Positions 30,050 through 39,398 of a DNA stretch of 64,000 nt are shown here, in pieces. Location of the stretch: NCBI RefSeq assembly GCF_000722635.1, contig NZ_JOKH01000002.1, forward strand, positions 61,904 through 125,903. Direction: 5' to 3'. Numbering within the stretch: the first letter of the stretch is position 1; every line of letters begins with the position of its first letter. The notes beneath the pieces were generated by a model. That model had not been told where the DNA came from. It saw nothing but the letters and a program-made list of their open reading frames with translations, and ran no database searches. The position numbers and the translations under genes were made by a program. Source of the DNA: Endozoicomonas numazuensis (GTDB lineage: Bacteria > Pseudomonadota > Gammaproteobacteria > Pseudomonadales > Endozoicomonadaceae).

Positions 30050-30112
30050 TGTTCACCCTGAGCCCTGTCGAAGGGTGGTGGCTCTGGACTTCGACAGGCT
30101 CAGCCCGAACGG
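30050..30112. repeat. REP-like palindromic intergenic repeat, copy 2
   Basis: GTTCACCCTGAGCCCTGTCG at the left and the inverted GACAGGCTCAGCCCGAAC at the right form a large palindrome related to 5881-5943. The surrounding 390 bases up to the DUF599 gene hold no gene; 30150-30240 resembles a degraded part of the inverted repeat at 33093-33273. Confidence 0.75.
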
Positions 30113-30290
30113 GTTTGTTCAAATACGGAAGTTATTTCAGGACTATTCCTAAGGCGGAATGACGAGTAATAGGCAGAGCTATTGCGAGGAGCTCCAACGC
30201 AGAACTGGTGTTCAAATTGTAAGTGTAATTGCGTAGCCGGAAGACCGACTTGTCTATTTTTGGTCAGGCTCCCAGTATCTGCGATTGGTA

Positions 30291-31001
30291 TTACTCCCTT
30301 TCACTGACCGAAAGGGCATCCAGCACTTTGGAATGAAACTCTCTACGATAGAGAATCACCACCACCATGATGGTACTGATGATAAAAATAGACGGATGAA
30401 TAAACCAGGACAGTGTGGCCAAAGCAAAGTAGTAAGCACGCAGACCGTAGTTAAAGTGGTTGGCGGCCAGCGTCAGTATATGACCCGCTTTGTCAGCAAA
30501 TACTTTCTGTTCCGTTTTATTGCCACTGATATCATGCATCAACGGCGCACTGCCCATCAGAACACAGGTAAAATTGTACAGCCTCAGGCTCCAGGTAAAT
30601 TCAAAAAAGGTGTAAACAAAAATGATCAGCATCACCAGTACCTTGAGTTCCCATAACTCCCGGGTATAGGTCGTCACAAAAGGCATCGTCGAAAGCACCC
30701 CGACGGCCTCTTCTGAGGCGGCAATGCCCGTAATCAATCCTGCCATTACCAAAATACTGGTAGAAGCAAAAAAACTGACAGAAGCTCTGAGGCTGGATAA
30801 CAAACTAGCATCCGCTATTCGATTATCTCTACCCAACAACCGGTACATCCAGTCTCTTCGATAGAGCGCCAGTACACTGGCAAGACAAGCAGTAGTCTGT
30901 CCTTTTCGATACGCAAAGACCGTATAGCCTACCCACAACACAATGAGTGACAACAGTGCAAACCAGTCAAACCAGGAGGCAATTCCAGATATATTGGTCA
31001 T
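30291..31001 (-). CDS. DUF599 family membrane protein
   Basis: A 236-residue inner-membrane protein with about five hydrophobic segments. Marks of DUF599 are the start (WFDWFALLSLIVLWVGYTVF), RRDWMYRLLGRDNRIADASL, FFEFTWSLRLYNFTCVLMGS and HFNYGLRAYYFALATLSWF. The family has no established function. It is a single gene, flanked by long gaps on both sides. Confidence 0.87.
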   Translation of the reverse strand: MTNISGIASWFDWFALLSLIVLWVGYTVFAYRKGQTTACLASVLALYRRDWMYRLLGRDNRIADASLLSSLRASVSFFASTSILVMAGLITGIAASEEAVGVLSTMPFVTTYTRELWELKVLVMLIIFVYTFFEFTWSLRLYNFTCVLMGSAPLMHDISGNKTEQKVFADKAGHILTLAANHFNYGLRAYYFALATLSWFIHPSIFIISTIMVVVILYRREFHSKVLDALSVSERE

Positions 31002-31476
31002 AGTGTCCTTCCTCTCCGGGTTATTATTATCTGTCGCTTTGGGTCATTTTTTTAAAGTATCCCTATCTCTTCTCTAATGACAGCATTACAGGTCACTAAA
31101 CAAGGTGCGAACAGACTCTGTGTGTATACGTATAAGACTGCCTGTCAGTACATCGCAGTAAAAGACTTTTTTGTATCATCCTTAATGTACCTACTTGTTA
31201 ATCGGGAAAAAATAGCGACTCCAGTCCACAGGCAAAAGATTTAAACACCCAAAACATATGTTAAAGTTATCCAGGGTCTGGTGGTGTGCAAATGGCTTAA
31301 TCAGGCTCCTTGACTGCCTCTGGTTCAGTACTCACTGGTTAACACCAGCATCAATATAGACTATTGTTTCAGTTTATATCGACTGGCACTTCAGGTTAGA
31401 TCACCTGAATTTTCATTTCGGCTATTTTGATTTCACGCCAAGGCTTCATCCCGTGCCATCGTCAACAGGAGAAAGG
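31002..31476. other. gap without a supported gene
   Basis: About 475 bases between the divergent DUF599 and small membrane protein genes. I find no coding frame with a ribosome-binding site, no strong hairpin and no mobile-element trace. It must hold the promoters of both neighbours. Confidence 0.5.
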
Positions 31477-31875
31477 ATGACAAGTTCACATTTTATCATA
31501 GGCTGGGCAGTCTACCTGGCAGGTGCAACGGGCTGTCTGCTGGCTCTGATGCTAATCACAGGCAGGCTTCCCGTTCGATTCAAACGGGCACTTCGTTTCA
31601 CGACCGCAGCCTTGCTGTACACACCCTGGTGGTTAAGCCCGGGGTCAAACCTCCTGTCACCGGCGCTCTTTACCATGGCTTATGATGGTCTGACCGATGG
31701 CATTGAAGGCATGGCAAGGACCGGGTTAATCACTGTGATTGCAGCTGGCTCCGCCGCTCTGATTGCCATTATTCTTCCCGTTAAGAAGAGCAAGGCAGGC
31801 AAGGAAAAAGAAGAAAACACACCCGCAACGGCAGGGCATCGTAAAAAACCCAAACGGCAGGAACCGATTTGCTAA
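31477..31875 (+). CDS. small inner-membrane protein of unknown function
   Basis: A 132-residue product with three predicted membrane helices (FIIGWAVYLAGATGCLLALML, a central LRFTTAALLYTPWWL, and GLITVIAAGSAALIAIILP) and a basic, hydrophilic C-terminal tail rich in Lys. The ATG at 31477 follows AGGAGAAAGG, better than an upstream start eight codons before. I do not know its function. It is 154 bases ahead of the yafJ-like gene on the same strand. Confidence 0.7.
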   Translation: MTSSHFIIGWAVYLAGATGCLLALMLITGRLPVRFKRALRFTTAALLYTPWWLSPGSNLLSPALFTMAYDGLTDGIEGMARTGLITVIAAGSAALIAIILPVKKSKAGKEKEENTPATAGHRKKPKRQEPIC

Positions 31876-32029
31876 TTGAAGCGGGTACTTTTGGGCAGGT
31901 CATAACGCCTTACCCAATCGCAAAAGTTAAGACGACAAACCAATCCTGAAAGCCATTACAAAATTAATCCATTTTTTGTTACTTCATGGGACTAAAAATG
32001 CTTAGAAACAATAAAAACGGACAGTTGAG

Positions 32030-32806
32030 ATGTGTGAACTGCTGGGCATGAGTGCCAATACACCCACCGATATCTGCTTCAGCTTCAGTGGCTTGATGCA
32101 GAGGGGCGGCCGTACCGGCCCTCATAGTGATGGTTGGGGCATAGTCTTTTACGAAGGGGCTGGAGTTCGTGAGTTCCGGGACCCTCACCCCAGCTGTGAG
32201 TCTGAAATTGCCAGACTGGTCAGAAATTACCCCATCAAAAGTGATATTGTCATCAGTCACATCCGACAAGCCAATGCCGGTCGAGTTTCGCTTGAAAATA
32301 CACACCCTTTTACACGAGAATTTTGGGGGCGAAACTGGACATTTGCCCATAACGGGCAGCTGAAAGGTATCAAGAAAAAAGAGCTTTGCTATTACCGTCC
32401 TGTCGGCACTACAGACAGTGAATATGCTTTTTGCTGGCTAATGTGCAAGCTCAGGGAACGTTTCCCAAAGCCCCCTGCCCGTCCTGCTACCTTGCAGCGC
32501 TACATTCATACACTGGCACTGGAGTTACGAGAGCTGGGTGTATTCAATATGTTATTGACTGACTCTAAGCACCTTTATTGTTTCTGCTCAACCAAATTAA
32601 GCTGGATTACCCGAAAAGCACCTTTTGAAAAAGCAACTCTGAAGGATGATTCTTTAAGTGTTGATTTTAAAAAGGTCACCACAGAAAATGATATTGTTAC
32701 TGTGGTGGCTACTGAACCTCTCACAACCAATGAATCCTGGAATATCATGAAACCCGGAGAATTAATTGTCTTCAGGGAAGGCCAGGTTGAATACCATAAA
32801 GAATGA
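32030..32806 (+). CDS. yafJ: class II glutamine amidotransferase (YafJ type)
   Basis: An Ntn-hydrolase-fold protein of 258 residues. The putative nucleophile is Cys2 right after the initiator Met ([10 protein letters not shown]), and the glutamine-binding landmarks follow: [34 protein letters not shown] and WTFAHNGQL. Family members hydrolyse an amide of unknown physiological substrate; no synthetase partner is adjacent. Length equals that of E. coli YafJ (255). The stop is followed by a long AT-rich hairpin. Confidence 0.92.
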   Translation: MCELLGMSANTPTDICFSFSGLMQRGGRTGPHSDGWGIVFYEGAGVREFRDPHPSCESEIARLVRNYPIKSDIVISHIRQANAGRVSLENTHPFTREFWGRNWTFAHNGQLKGIKKKELCYYRPVGTTDSEYAFCWLMCKLRERFPKPPARPATLQRYIHTLALELRELGVFNMLLTDSKHLYCFCSTKLSWITRKAPFEKATLKDDSLSVDFKKVTTENDIVTVVATEPLTTNESWNIMKPGELIVFREGQVEYHKE

Positions 32807-32816
32807 ATAAATAATC

Positions 32817-32874
32817 GGGATGATGATAAATAAGTGCTTTTAACTGATATTAAAGCAACTTTATTATTCATCCC
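32817..32874 (+). terminator. long imperfect hairpin after yafJ
   Basis: GGGATGA at 32817-32823 pairs with TCATCCC at 32868-32874, and the interior (TAAATAA/TTTATTA, CTTT/AAAG) extends the stem with bulges. It lies 10 bases past the stop. The AT-rich 200 bases after it show no gene. Confidence 0.45.
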
Positions 32875-33092
32875 AATTACTTTCAATTAATATAAAGCCC
32901 TAATAATAAAATAGATGAATTATTATTAACAACCTGATTATCTATATCGTGTTCTTTATTTCATTAAAGCCATCAACAAGGCAGTTATACTCTTTTGCCA
33001 GCATAGAAAGTTTTTTTCAGTTTTCAAGATTCTCAGAAGCTAAAAAGCCAGAACCAACGACTGAAATTAGTCGATAATTCTGGCTTGGGGAT

Positions 33093-33273
33093 TGATACCA
33101 ATCGCACTTTCAAAATCCCCTACTGTGCAGCCATTTGAGTCCAATATTCTGCGTTGGGGATCGTCCTCATAGCTACGGCTATGACTCCTCACCCCGCCTT
33201 TATGCCCTGTGGGTATTGCCTATTGGACTCAAATGGCTTGCTCATAACGGGGTTTGAAAGTTTGATTGGTATA
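33093..33273. mobile_element. nested inverted-repeat element (MITE-like family B)
   Basis: The outer arms are GATACCAATCGCACTTTC at the left and GAAAGTTTGATTGGTATAAC at the right, an imperfect inverted repeat. Inside, CCATTTGAGTCCAATA (33131-33146) is inverted exactly as TATTGGACTCAAATGG (33221-33236), and a third inner pair surrounds CATAGCTACGGCTATG. About 180 bases long with no coding capacity. The ends resemble terminal inverted repeats; no matching transposase is in the window. Confidence 0.7.
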
Positions 33274-33284
33274 ACAATTGACTT

Positions 33285-33911
33285 TTATTTTCTTTGAGAT
33301 GCGAGTAAGCCAGCAATACCTGGGTAATCACGTTCCATACGATCTATTGCATTACAAACACGAGAAAACTCTGCGTCCACTCTATTGTAATAACTCCTCA
33401 ATTCTCTACAATTGGTGCGCCCTTCAAAATATGCACTTTTTTGACTTCCATCCAGAGCGCGAGAAGTTCTTGCTAAATCATTTTGAAGATTATCACGTTG
33501 TTCTAGAAGACCTTGGTATTCATCAAGAGTTTTAGCCCCAATGACATCCATAAGTGTCTGCATCTTTTCCGCTTTTTCTCGTGCTTCAACATTACACGTA
33601 ACGGTGCTTAGAGTTTCTTGAAAACTGAACTGTCTGATTTTATTCTCAGCAAAAATGAATCTTTCAGCTCTGCCCATGTCCATTCCCTTGGTTTCAACAA
33701 ACTGAATTAAACGGTCATTGATACTTTTTCCTTCAACCCCTTTTTTAACTGGGTTACTGCGCAGATGACCAGCAAACTCAGTCTGATCTGATGAGCGTGT
33801 CACGTTTCGGTTATTAAATAAGCCAACGGTCATTAATGTAGTGATAGCTTCACGGTAGTGACCGGTATTGTAGGCATCAATAGCCTGCTGAACAAAAGTA
33901 GGTATTTGCAT
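33285..33911 (-). CDS. hypothetical cytosolic protein
   Basis: A 208-residue hydrophilic protein I do not recognise. The ATG at 33911 follows AAGGAGAACG, which decides the start over an upstream one. The N-terminal part (FVQQAIDAYNTGHYREAITT) looks like one helical repeat of TPR type. The C-terminal half is highly charged and likely coiled coil (YQGLLEQRDNLQNDLARTS). There is no signal peptide. It lies next to a nested inverted repeat and other poorly conserved sequence. Confidence 0.6.
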   Translation of the reverse strand: MQIPTFVQQAIDAYNTGHYREAITTLMTVGLFNNRNVTRSSDQTEFAGHLRSNPVKKGVEGKSINDRLIQFVETKGMDMGRAERFIFAENKIRQFSFQETLSTVTCNVEAREKAEKMQTLMDVIGAKTLDEYQGLLEQRDNLQNDLARTSRALDGSQKSAYFEGRTNCRELRSYYNRVDAEFSRVCNAIDRMERDYPGIAGLLASQRK

Positions 33912-34512
33912 AGTCGTTCTCCTTAACTGTGAGCTTATGAGCCTCAGCAATGCTTACGCCCAGAACGATATTAGCAAAGCGGTGTTCCAGCATTACTAAC
34001 CAGCTGTTAAGTATTCCTAACCTTTTAAAAATGGCGCTCACAACCTCTGCTTCAGTCAGTGCCAAAAAAAATTCAGAAGATTAAATCCATTCCCAAACCG
34101 TTAAAAAAAGTCGTTACAAGTATGACCAATAAGTTCTTTCAAAGCAGAACTATCAAGAAAACCCAAAAGCAATTAGTTAAACACCCAAAGGAACAATTCA
34201 ACACAGTGTTCGAATGGAATCGAGAGCTGATCATGGATCAGGCGAAAGAATCTGTTACAAAGGATCAGTGCGATCCTCAAGAACGCCCTGTCAGCTGATC
34301 ACTCTGTTTTCAGCCAAAGCCGGACACTTTCCCTTTCTCTATCTTACTGCCTGTGTGACAGAGAACAGGAAAGATCTGGCATACCGGCTGGATGATTTAC
34401 CTCAATGGCAACAGGTTTCACTCAACGACTTCAGCCTGCTCCTGAAGCGCTTCAGTCTGGCAGCAGAAAACAACCGAAAGGCCTTTTACAACCGCCGTTG
34501 AATGTCATCTGA
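33912..34512. other. gap with two weak frames only
   Basis: A 600-base stretch. On the plus strand a very basic frame (34059-34298, 79 codons, rich in Lys) and a partly overlapping frame (34214-34501, ending RFSLAAENNRKAFYNRR) are open, but neither has a ribosome-binding site or a known motif. They could be relics of one frameshifted gene. I do not call either as a gene. Confidence 0.35.
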
Positions 34513-35568
34513 TCAGCCCTGAATCTCACTCCAGTTGACTTCTTCTGAGAGAATTCGTTGAGCTGACATGTAATAAATCAGCTGACCTGCTTTGACAGGC
34601 TGTTCAGCAACAGGATTCAGAACAAGGTCGTCACCCGTAGCCGTTTCAGCAATGCCCAGTACAATAGCTTCATGCTGCTTCTTCATACATTCCAGCAAGC
34701 GGCTGAAAGTAACCCCCTTAAAGTCATCAGGCACTCTGACACTGTATTGTGTGGGGCCAATAAGGGTAGAGAGTAGCTGTCCCTGAACCCGGGAGGAACC
34801 CGGATCCTGAGCGGACCGAACCAGCATTTCCATAGAAATACTGGTATGGCATTCAACGTCCGGGCAATGAGACTTTAACAGCTTGACCATATGCCCCTGT
34901 TCAAACCATGCAACTATATGAGCCGTTTCTGTCAGGGCTGCAACCGTCAAACAGCTGGTTAACGTTTTGTCATCTGTAGAGCGATAAATGATCACGCGGT
35001 CTGCATAGATGACACCGGCCCTGCTCAACAACTCGTCATCACTTAAACTATCACCCTGGATAAACAAAACCTGATCAGGAAAGGGGTTATCCATCTCTTC
35101 CGTTGCACAAAGCACTATTTTCCGGTCTTCCCTTCGGGTGTCCCCAAAAATCAGCCTGATCATTCTGGGCGTCTGTTCCGGATGCCAGCCCAAAATCACA
35201 ATATGACCCGACAATGCTGAATAATCTCCTTTTCCCTTCATATTCTTTCTCCATAACTCGACAAAAAATGAGGACAGTTTGCCGAGAATACCGGCAAAGA
35301 CCACCACACCACCGGGCATAACCAGCAGTGAAGCCGTCATTCTTCCACCGGTTGTCTGTGGGCTGTAGTCACCGTAACCGACCGTGGTTGCTGTGGTAAC
35401 AAAATAATAAAACCAGGTTTCCGGGGTAATCAGCTCAGACTCTCCGGCCAGAAACATGAACAACCAGCTGCCAAAAAACAACAGCATAAAGAGCACAAGC
35501 AGAGCCAGCCAACTCAATTTCAAAAGATGCTGATTAATAAAATGCAGGGTTGTTTTTAGCCGTCCCAA
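34513..35568 (-). CDS. potassium channel with cytosolic RCK domain
   Basis: Two hydrophobic helices (LSWLALLVLFMLLFFGSWLF and TASLLVMPGGVVVFAGIL) flank the pore loop TTATTVGYGDYSP, the K+ selectivity signature. A cytosolic RCK/TrkA-N domain follows (SGHIVILGWHPEQTPRMIR, then FIQGDSLSDDELLSRAGV) and a TrkA-C-like end. I chose TTG 35568 because GGAGG lies seven bases before it; the frame could extend 24 codons upstream through a 20-bp tandem duplication that looks non-coding. With 351 residues it is a Kch-like channel; the gating ligand is unknown. Confidence 0.88.
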   Translation of the reverse strand: MGRLKTTLHFINQHLLKLSWLALLVLFMLLFFGSWLFMFLAGESELITPETWFYYFVTTATTVGYGDYSPQTTGGRMTASLLVMPGGVVVFAGILGKLSSFFVELWRKNMKGKGDYSALSGHIVILGWHPEQTPRMIRLIFGDTRREDRKIVLCATEEMDNPFPDQVLFIQGDSLSDDELLSRAGVIYADRVIIYRSTDDKTLTSCLTVAALTETAHIVAWFEQGHMVKLLKSHCPDVECHTSISMEMLVRSAQDPGSSRVQGQLLSTLIGPTQYSVRVPDDFKGVTFSRLLECMKKQHEAIVLGIAETATGDDLVLNPVAEQPVKAGQLIYYMSAQRILSEEVNWSEIQG

Positions 35569-35590
35569 TGAATGTCCTCCATGAAGCCTA

Positions 35591-35630
35591 TAGCCATTTA
35601 AAGAAGCCTGTAGCCATTTAAAGAAGCCTG
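35591..35630. repeat. 20-bp tandem duplication before the channel gene
   Basis: TAGCCATTTAAAGAAGCCTG occurs twice in direct succession with no change. It lies just upstream of the chosen TTG start of the potassium channel gene, in its leader. Confidence 0.9.
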
Positions 35631-35763
35631 AATGAATCACCTGTCAGTCTTGACCGGAAAGTATGCCGGAAGATAACAACAACAGCTATGAAGAATCGAA
35701 AACAAAGTCACATCAGCCCTCAGTGTATTTATCTGAATGATGGATATGAATCAGGATTCATCA

Positions 35764-35932
35764 CTAGGAGGCTGACCGAGAATAGACAGCCCGGCCTAAA
35801 ATCCAGAAAGAACGGCCATCTTTTTCACTGAATTTGCTTAAATAGGTCAACTATTCGCACAAATTCAGTGAAAAAGCTGACTCGTTCTACTGAATTTTAT
35901 GCTCGGACGCTATTCTCGGTCAGCCTCCTAGT
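35764..35932. mobile_element. short inverted-repeat element (MITE-like family A), long copy
   Basis: The ends ACTAGGAGGCTGACC and GGTCAGCCTCCTAGT are perfect inverted repeats that continue inward to GAGAATAG/CTATTCTC. The outermost CTAG on both sides may be a target duplication. The internal part shares AACGGCCATCTTTT and CTACTGAATTTTATGCTCGG with the copy at 10892-10994 but has about 65 more bases (an AATTTGCTTAAATAGGTC stretch with its own inverted ATTCAGTGAAAAA). No gene inside. It lies between the channel gene and the orphan secreted protein. Confidence 0.85.
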
Positions 35933-36072
35933 AAAAAAATGAGCTCATGATCATATAACCTGCATTTTCCCTGTGTATCTTTTTCTTTAGGATACCCTGA
36001 TTTATTACTACACAGCCCCTGTGAATTGACTAATCTTGCGTCTTACCCAAACGTTAAAAAGAGCAAGAGACT

Positions 36073-37842
36073 ATGAAAATGCCACCCTTTTTATGTAATA
36101 GCCGAGGTGGCGAGAGGAGTCAGTCACTCTTATTAAAAAGCCTCACTCGGCAGGGAAATACTCTGTGCGTTTTTCTGTCCTGTCTTATCACTACCCTGAG
36201 CCCAAATGCACAGTCAGCCTTAAGCATTAAATCGGGCGAGATCGATTTTGGCATGGTTCCGGTGGGAGCTATTGAAAAGAAGGTCATCGAGGTTTGCAAT
36301 TCAGCCGATGCCCCGGCTCAAACCATTCACGTATTCAAAACGCCTGAACATTTTCGAGTAGAGGGCGTCACCCCCTACCGGCTGGGTTCAGGAGAATGTC
36401 AGCCTTATATCCTTGAATTCCAACCCAAGCTCACTGATACCGGCCTGACGCGCTATGGGATTCTCATCAATGACGAAGGTCAGGTTGAAATGGAAGAGTA
36501 CCTCTCACGACTGGTCGTCACTGTTGAACCTTCTGACAGTGATGGACCCGTCGCAGATATTCTGCTGGGACGATTAAGTGGGATCTCTCTTGACCCTGAA
36601 GAATGGATTCACCGGATCCCCCCACTCTTCCAGCAGGGTACTTACCGTTACCAGGGATTGATTGAAAACAATAATAACGGTTACAGGTTAATAGAATCCG
36701 AGTTTGGAAAAATGGGAAACTTCATTCTGGAACAGGATGAAGTCTTATTTTCGCTATCCAATGATCTTCCCAACAGTTTACTCTCAGAGTTTCAATGGTC
36801 CAGAAACAAACATTCATGGGTCAAACGCCCAAATCAGTACACACCCCCAGAAGGAAGTTGCGGTGTTGCACTTCACCCTGCTCAACGTTGGTTAATCTCT
36901 GGCTCAAAATTCGACTCTACACTGATGTCTTATGACCGAACTGGCATTGAGCCTTTACCTGTCAAAGCTTCCAGCCACTCCGGCCGATTTACCAAATTCT
37001 GCAATCTGCTGTTCGATGTGACCGGTAACACCCTGTTCAGTCTGGCCTTTACCAGCCAATATACTGGGAAACAGACTCAGCTGATTGCCATGAGATTCAA
37101 CACATCTACCGGCATACTGGAAGATCCAACCTACGTACCTCTTGGCTCTGATGTCAGTTTCAGTACCTTAAGCAGCCTGCACTCTATGTCCCTGGACAAT
37201 CAGAACAGGCTGGCTGTCCACCCTATGCGCTCAGGCACTAAACAAGCCAGTATCTATCAGTATTCTCCTAATCAGCACAGTCTAACGCTCGAAGAAAGTC
37301 TCTCTTTCGATGATGATGAACCCGCACTCAGAACCATTGATCAATCCCGAAATGGTCAATATCTATTGACGAACAGTGAAAAAGTCGGGGAGTTCAAGGT
37401 AAAGCAGAAGCTTGATAAACAATGGCAAACCATGATGCTTGCCCCTTGGCTGCGCTTCACACAAGACCTTAACGAAGCCGAGTTTGTGCCCGTAGATGGA
37501 CGATTTGCACATTACTCTGACGACTTTGTGATCGCCACACGCGACAACAATAGTCTGAGGCTATACACAGAAGAGACCCCTGGCACCCAGAACTGGAGAT
37601 GTCGTCAGGCATTCTTCGAACAGGAAGGTCTACCGCTGAGTGCGCCGGCCAGAAAAGTGATGTACAGCAAAGATGACCATTGGATAGCAGTCATGAATGA
37701 TCAGACTATTCTGTTCTTCCAAAAGATGAGCTGTTATACCACGAAAAACCAGTTCTTCTGGCCAAAAGGCAAACCCGAATGGTGGGAGCAGTATGAAGAT
37801 AAAATCTGTACAACTCACATGAGAGAATTCGCCCATCCATAA
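36073..37842 (+). CDS. orphan secreted protein with ASH-like and propeller-like parts
   Basis: A 589-residue protein. An N-terminal signal region (LCVFLSCLITTLSPNAQSA, residues about 31-50) is followed by an immunoglobulin-like module of the ASPM/SPD-2/Hydin type (IDFGMVPVGAIEKKVIEVCN, then FRVEGVTPYRLGSGECQPY). From about residue 170 the sequence shows repeated short strands ending in W/Y-rich turns (QRWLISGSKFDSTLMSYDR, NRLAVHPM, GQYLLTNSEKVGEFKV, DHWIAVMNDQTILFF), suggesting a beta-propeller. I do not know a family for the whole. The gene is alone and is closed by a good terminator. Confidence 0.72.
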   Translation: MKMPPFLCNSRGGERSQSLLLKSLTRQGNTLCVFLSCLITTLSPNAQSALSIKSGEIDFGMVPVGAIEKKVIEVCNSADAPAQTIHVFKTPEHFRVEGVTPYRLGSGECQPYILEFQPKLTDTGLTRYGILINDEGQVEMEEYLSRLVVTVEPSDSDGPVADILLGRLSGISLDPEEWIHRIPPLFQQGTYRYQGLIENNNNGYRLIESEFGKMGNFILEQDEVLFSLSNDLPNSLLSEFQWSRNKHSWVKRPNQYTPPEGSCGVALHPAQRWLISGSKFDSTLMSYDRTGIEPLPVKASSHSGRFTKFCNLLFDVTGNTLFSLAFTSQYTGKQTQLIAMRFNTSTGILEDPTYVPLGSDVSFSTLSSLHSMSLDNQNRLAVHPMRSGTKQASIYQYSPNQHSLTLEESLSFDDDEPALRTIDQSRNGQYLLTNSEKVGEFKVKQKLDKQWQTMMLAPWLRFTQDLNEAEFVPVDGRFAHYSDDFVIATRDNNSLRLYTEETPGTQNWRCRQAFFEQEGLPLSAPARKVMYSKDDHWIAVMNDQTILFFQKMSCYTTKNQFFWPKGKPEWWEQYEDKICTTHMREFAHP

Positions 37843-37861
37843 TGTATGGGCGCTCTTTTTT
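37830..37861 (+). terminator. rho-independent terminator
   Basis: CGCCCAT (37830-37836) pairs with ATGGGCG (37846-37852), followed by CTCTTTTTT. The loop contains the stop codon of the orphan secreted protein gene. Confidence 0.8.
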
Positions 37862-37868
37862 ATGAGTA

Positions 37869-38318
37869 TCAGCTATGTCGATCGATCAGAAGCGTCATGC
37901 CTTCTGCGCCTGTAATGATCACAGGACAACCCTTCTCAAGGTGTCCAACTGCTTTTACAGACCAGAGAGTATCACCGATCTGAATCTTACCTTGCCCTCC
38001 CGGCAGGTCATTTTCCAGAACAACAACCCGCCCAATCAATTGCGCTGCACGCTGATTCAGCTGAGGGTAATCGCTTTTTTCATTAACCCCCCGGAAGAAC
38101 TTCCAGTAGGCTACGGTAAAGATCAAACTGCCCACTGCAAACCATACCAGCTGCCATGCCCACCCGGTCTCAGGAAGAAGCCACAGTACAGCCGCCAATA
38201 AAAAAGCCGCTGCTGCACTGCCGAGCAGAAAGCCTCCCGCCCCCAGAGCTTCCAGCCCCAAACACAGAAAGGCAACAATCAACCAATGCCAGGGCTGCAG
38301 AGTGTTAAGAAAGTCCAT
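37869..38318 (-). CDS. NfeD-like membrane protein
   Basis: A 149-residue protein with N-terminal membrane helices (WHWLIVAFLCLGLEALGAGG, FLLAAVLWLLPETGWAW and LVWFAVGSLIFTVAYW) and a C-terminal OB-fold soluble part (QLIGRVVVLENDLPGGQGKI, then VKAVGHLEKGCPVIIT). This is the short NfeD type that accompanies SPFH proteins (E. coli YbbJ with QmcA). The qmcA-like gene lies 18 bases upstream on the same strand, so they form an operon. Role: membrane microdomain or protein quality control, inferred from the family. Confidence 0.9.
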   Translation of the reverse strand: MDFLNTLQPWHWLIVAFLCLGLEALGAGGFLLGSAAAAFLLAAVLWLLPETGWAWQLVWFAVGSLIFTVAYWKFFRGVNEKSDYPQLNQRAAQLIGRVVVLENDLPGGQGKIQIGDTLWSVKAVGHLEKGCPVIITGAEGMTLLIDRHS

Positions 38319-38336
38319 AGTATTATCTGCGTCCTG

Positions 38337-39251
38337 TCAGGGAGTTTTCTTCAAATCATCAACAAGCTCTTTAATACCCGCCAATGAACCAATCACACTG
38401 CCTGCTTCCAGAGGCATCATAATGGTTTTACTGTTGTTCGCTGACGCTACTGCTTGCAGGGCAGCCACATATTTTTGAGCCACAAAATAGTTAATCGCTC
38501 TGGCATCCCCTGTTGCTATCGCCTGGGAGACCACGTCTGTAGCTCTCGCTTCAGCTTCTGCCAGCCTTTCTCTGGCTTCTGCTTCTCTTTTCGCCGCTTC
38601 AAGCTCACCTTCCGCTTTCAATATCTGAGCCTGCTTCTCACCTTCAGCTACTTCGATTGCGGCCGCTCGACTGCCTTCGGCTTCGAGTATTTGCGCCCGC
38701 TTCTCCCGCTCTGCTTTCATCTGGCGAGCCATGGACTCCACCAGGTCAGCAGGAGGCGCTATATCCCTGATTTCGATACGAGTGACTTTGACTCCCCAGG
38801 GATTCGTGGCTTCATCCACCTTGGCAAGCAACATACTGTTAATGCGGTCACGGTTGGACAACATTTCATCCAGTTCCATGGAGCCCAATACAGCACGAAT
38901 GTTCGTCATTACCAGATTCTGCATGGCTCGATAGAGTTCATTCACTTCATAGGATGCACGAACGGCGTCTTGCACCTGATAAAAGCAGACAGCATCGGTG
39001 GTTACCTGGGCATTATCAGAAGAAATGATTTCCTGAGGCGGAATATCAAGAACCTGCTCCATCATATTGATTTTTTTACCAATCATATCCACAACAGGCA
39101 CAATAACATGCAAACCAGGAGGCAATGTCCGGGTGTATTTACCAAACCGTTCTACGGTGAAATGAAAGCCCTGGGGAACCATTCTGACACCTGTACCGAT
39201 CAGTACAGCAATCAGAACGACTAATGCAATGGCTGTAATTTCAAAACCCAC
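38337..39251 (-). CDS. qmcA: SPFH/Band 7 membrane protein (QmcA-like)
   Basis: A 304-residue stomatin-like scaffold with one N-terminal membrane helix ([17 protein letters not shown]) and a cytosolic or membrane-facing SPFH domain ([37 protein letters not shown]). A long Ala/Glu-rich coiled coil follows ([20 protein letters not shown]), ending with a short [16 protein letters not shown]. Such proteins assemble in rings in the inner membrane. Paired with an NfeD gene, the classic arrangement. The gene is divergent from the ammonium transporter gene. Confidence 0.93.
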   Translation of the reverse strand: MGFEITAIALVVLIAVLIGTGVRMVPQGFHFTVERFGKYTRTLPPGLHVIVPVVDMIGKKINMMEQVLDIPPQEIISSDNAQVTTDAVCFYQVQDAVRASYEVNELYRAMQNLVMTNIRAVLGSMELDEMLSNRDRINSMLLAKVDEATNPWGVKVTRIEIRDIAPPADLVESMARQMKAEREKRAQILEAEGSRAAAIEVAEGEKQAQILKAEGELEAAKREAEARERLAEAEARATDVVSQAIATGDARAINYFVAQKYVAALQAVASANNSKTIMMPLEAGSVIGSLAGIKELVDDLKKTP

Positions 39252-39398
39252 TGAGTCACTCCTTCGCCTGAAAAATGAATTATATCCAGTCCACAGTCTG
39301 ACAGAAAATAGTGACTCTGTCCTGAACCTGCAGTAAAGGCCATAAAGTCTCCCCCTTAATCGCAGATAGCAGTTACAGAACTTTTGAGGGCTGCTCGA

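Noticed and set aside
38454-39224. 256-codon plus-strand frame opposite qmcA
   Set aside because: Antisense to a clear SPFH gene; the composition is rich in Phe, His and Arg, as expected from a shadow.
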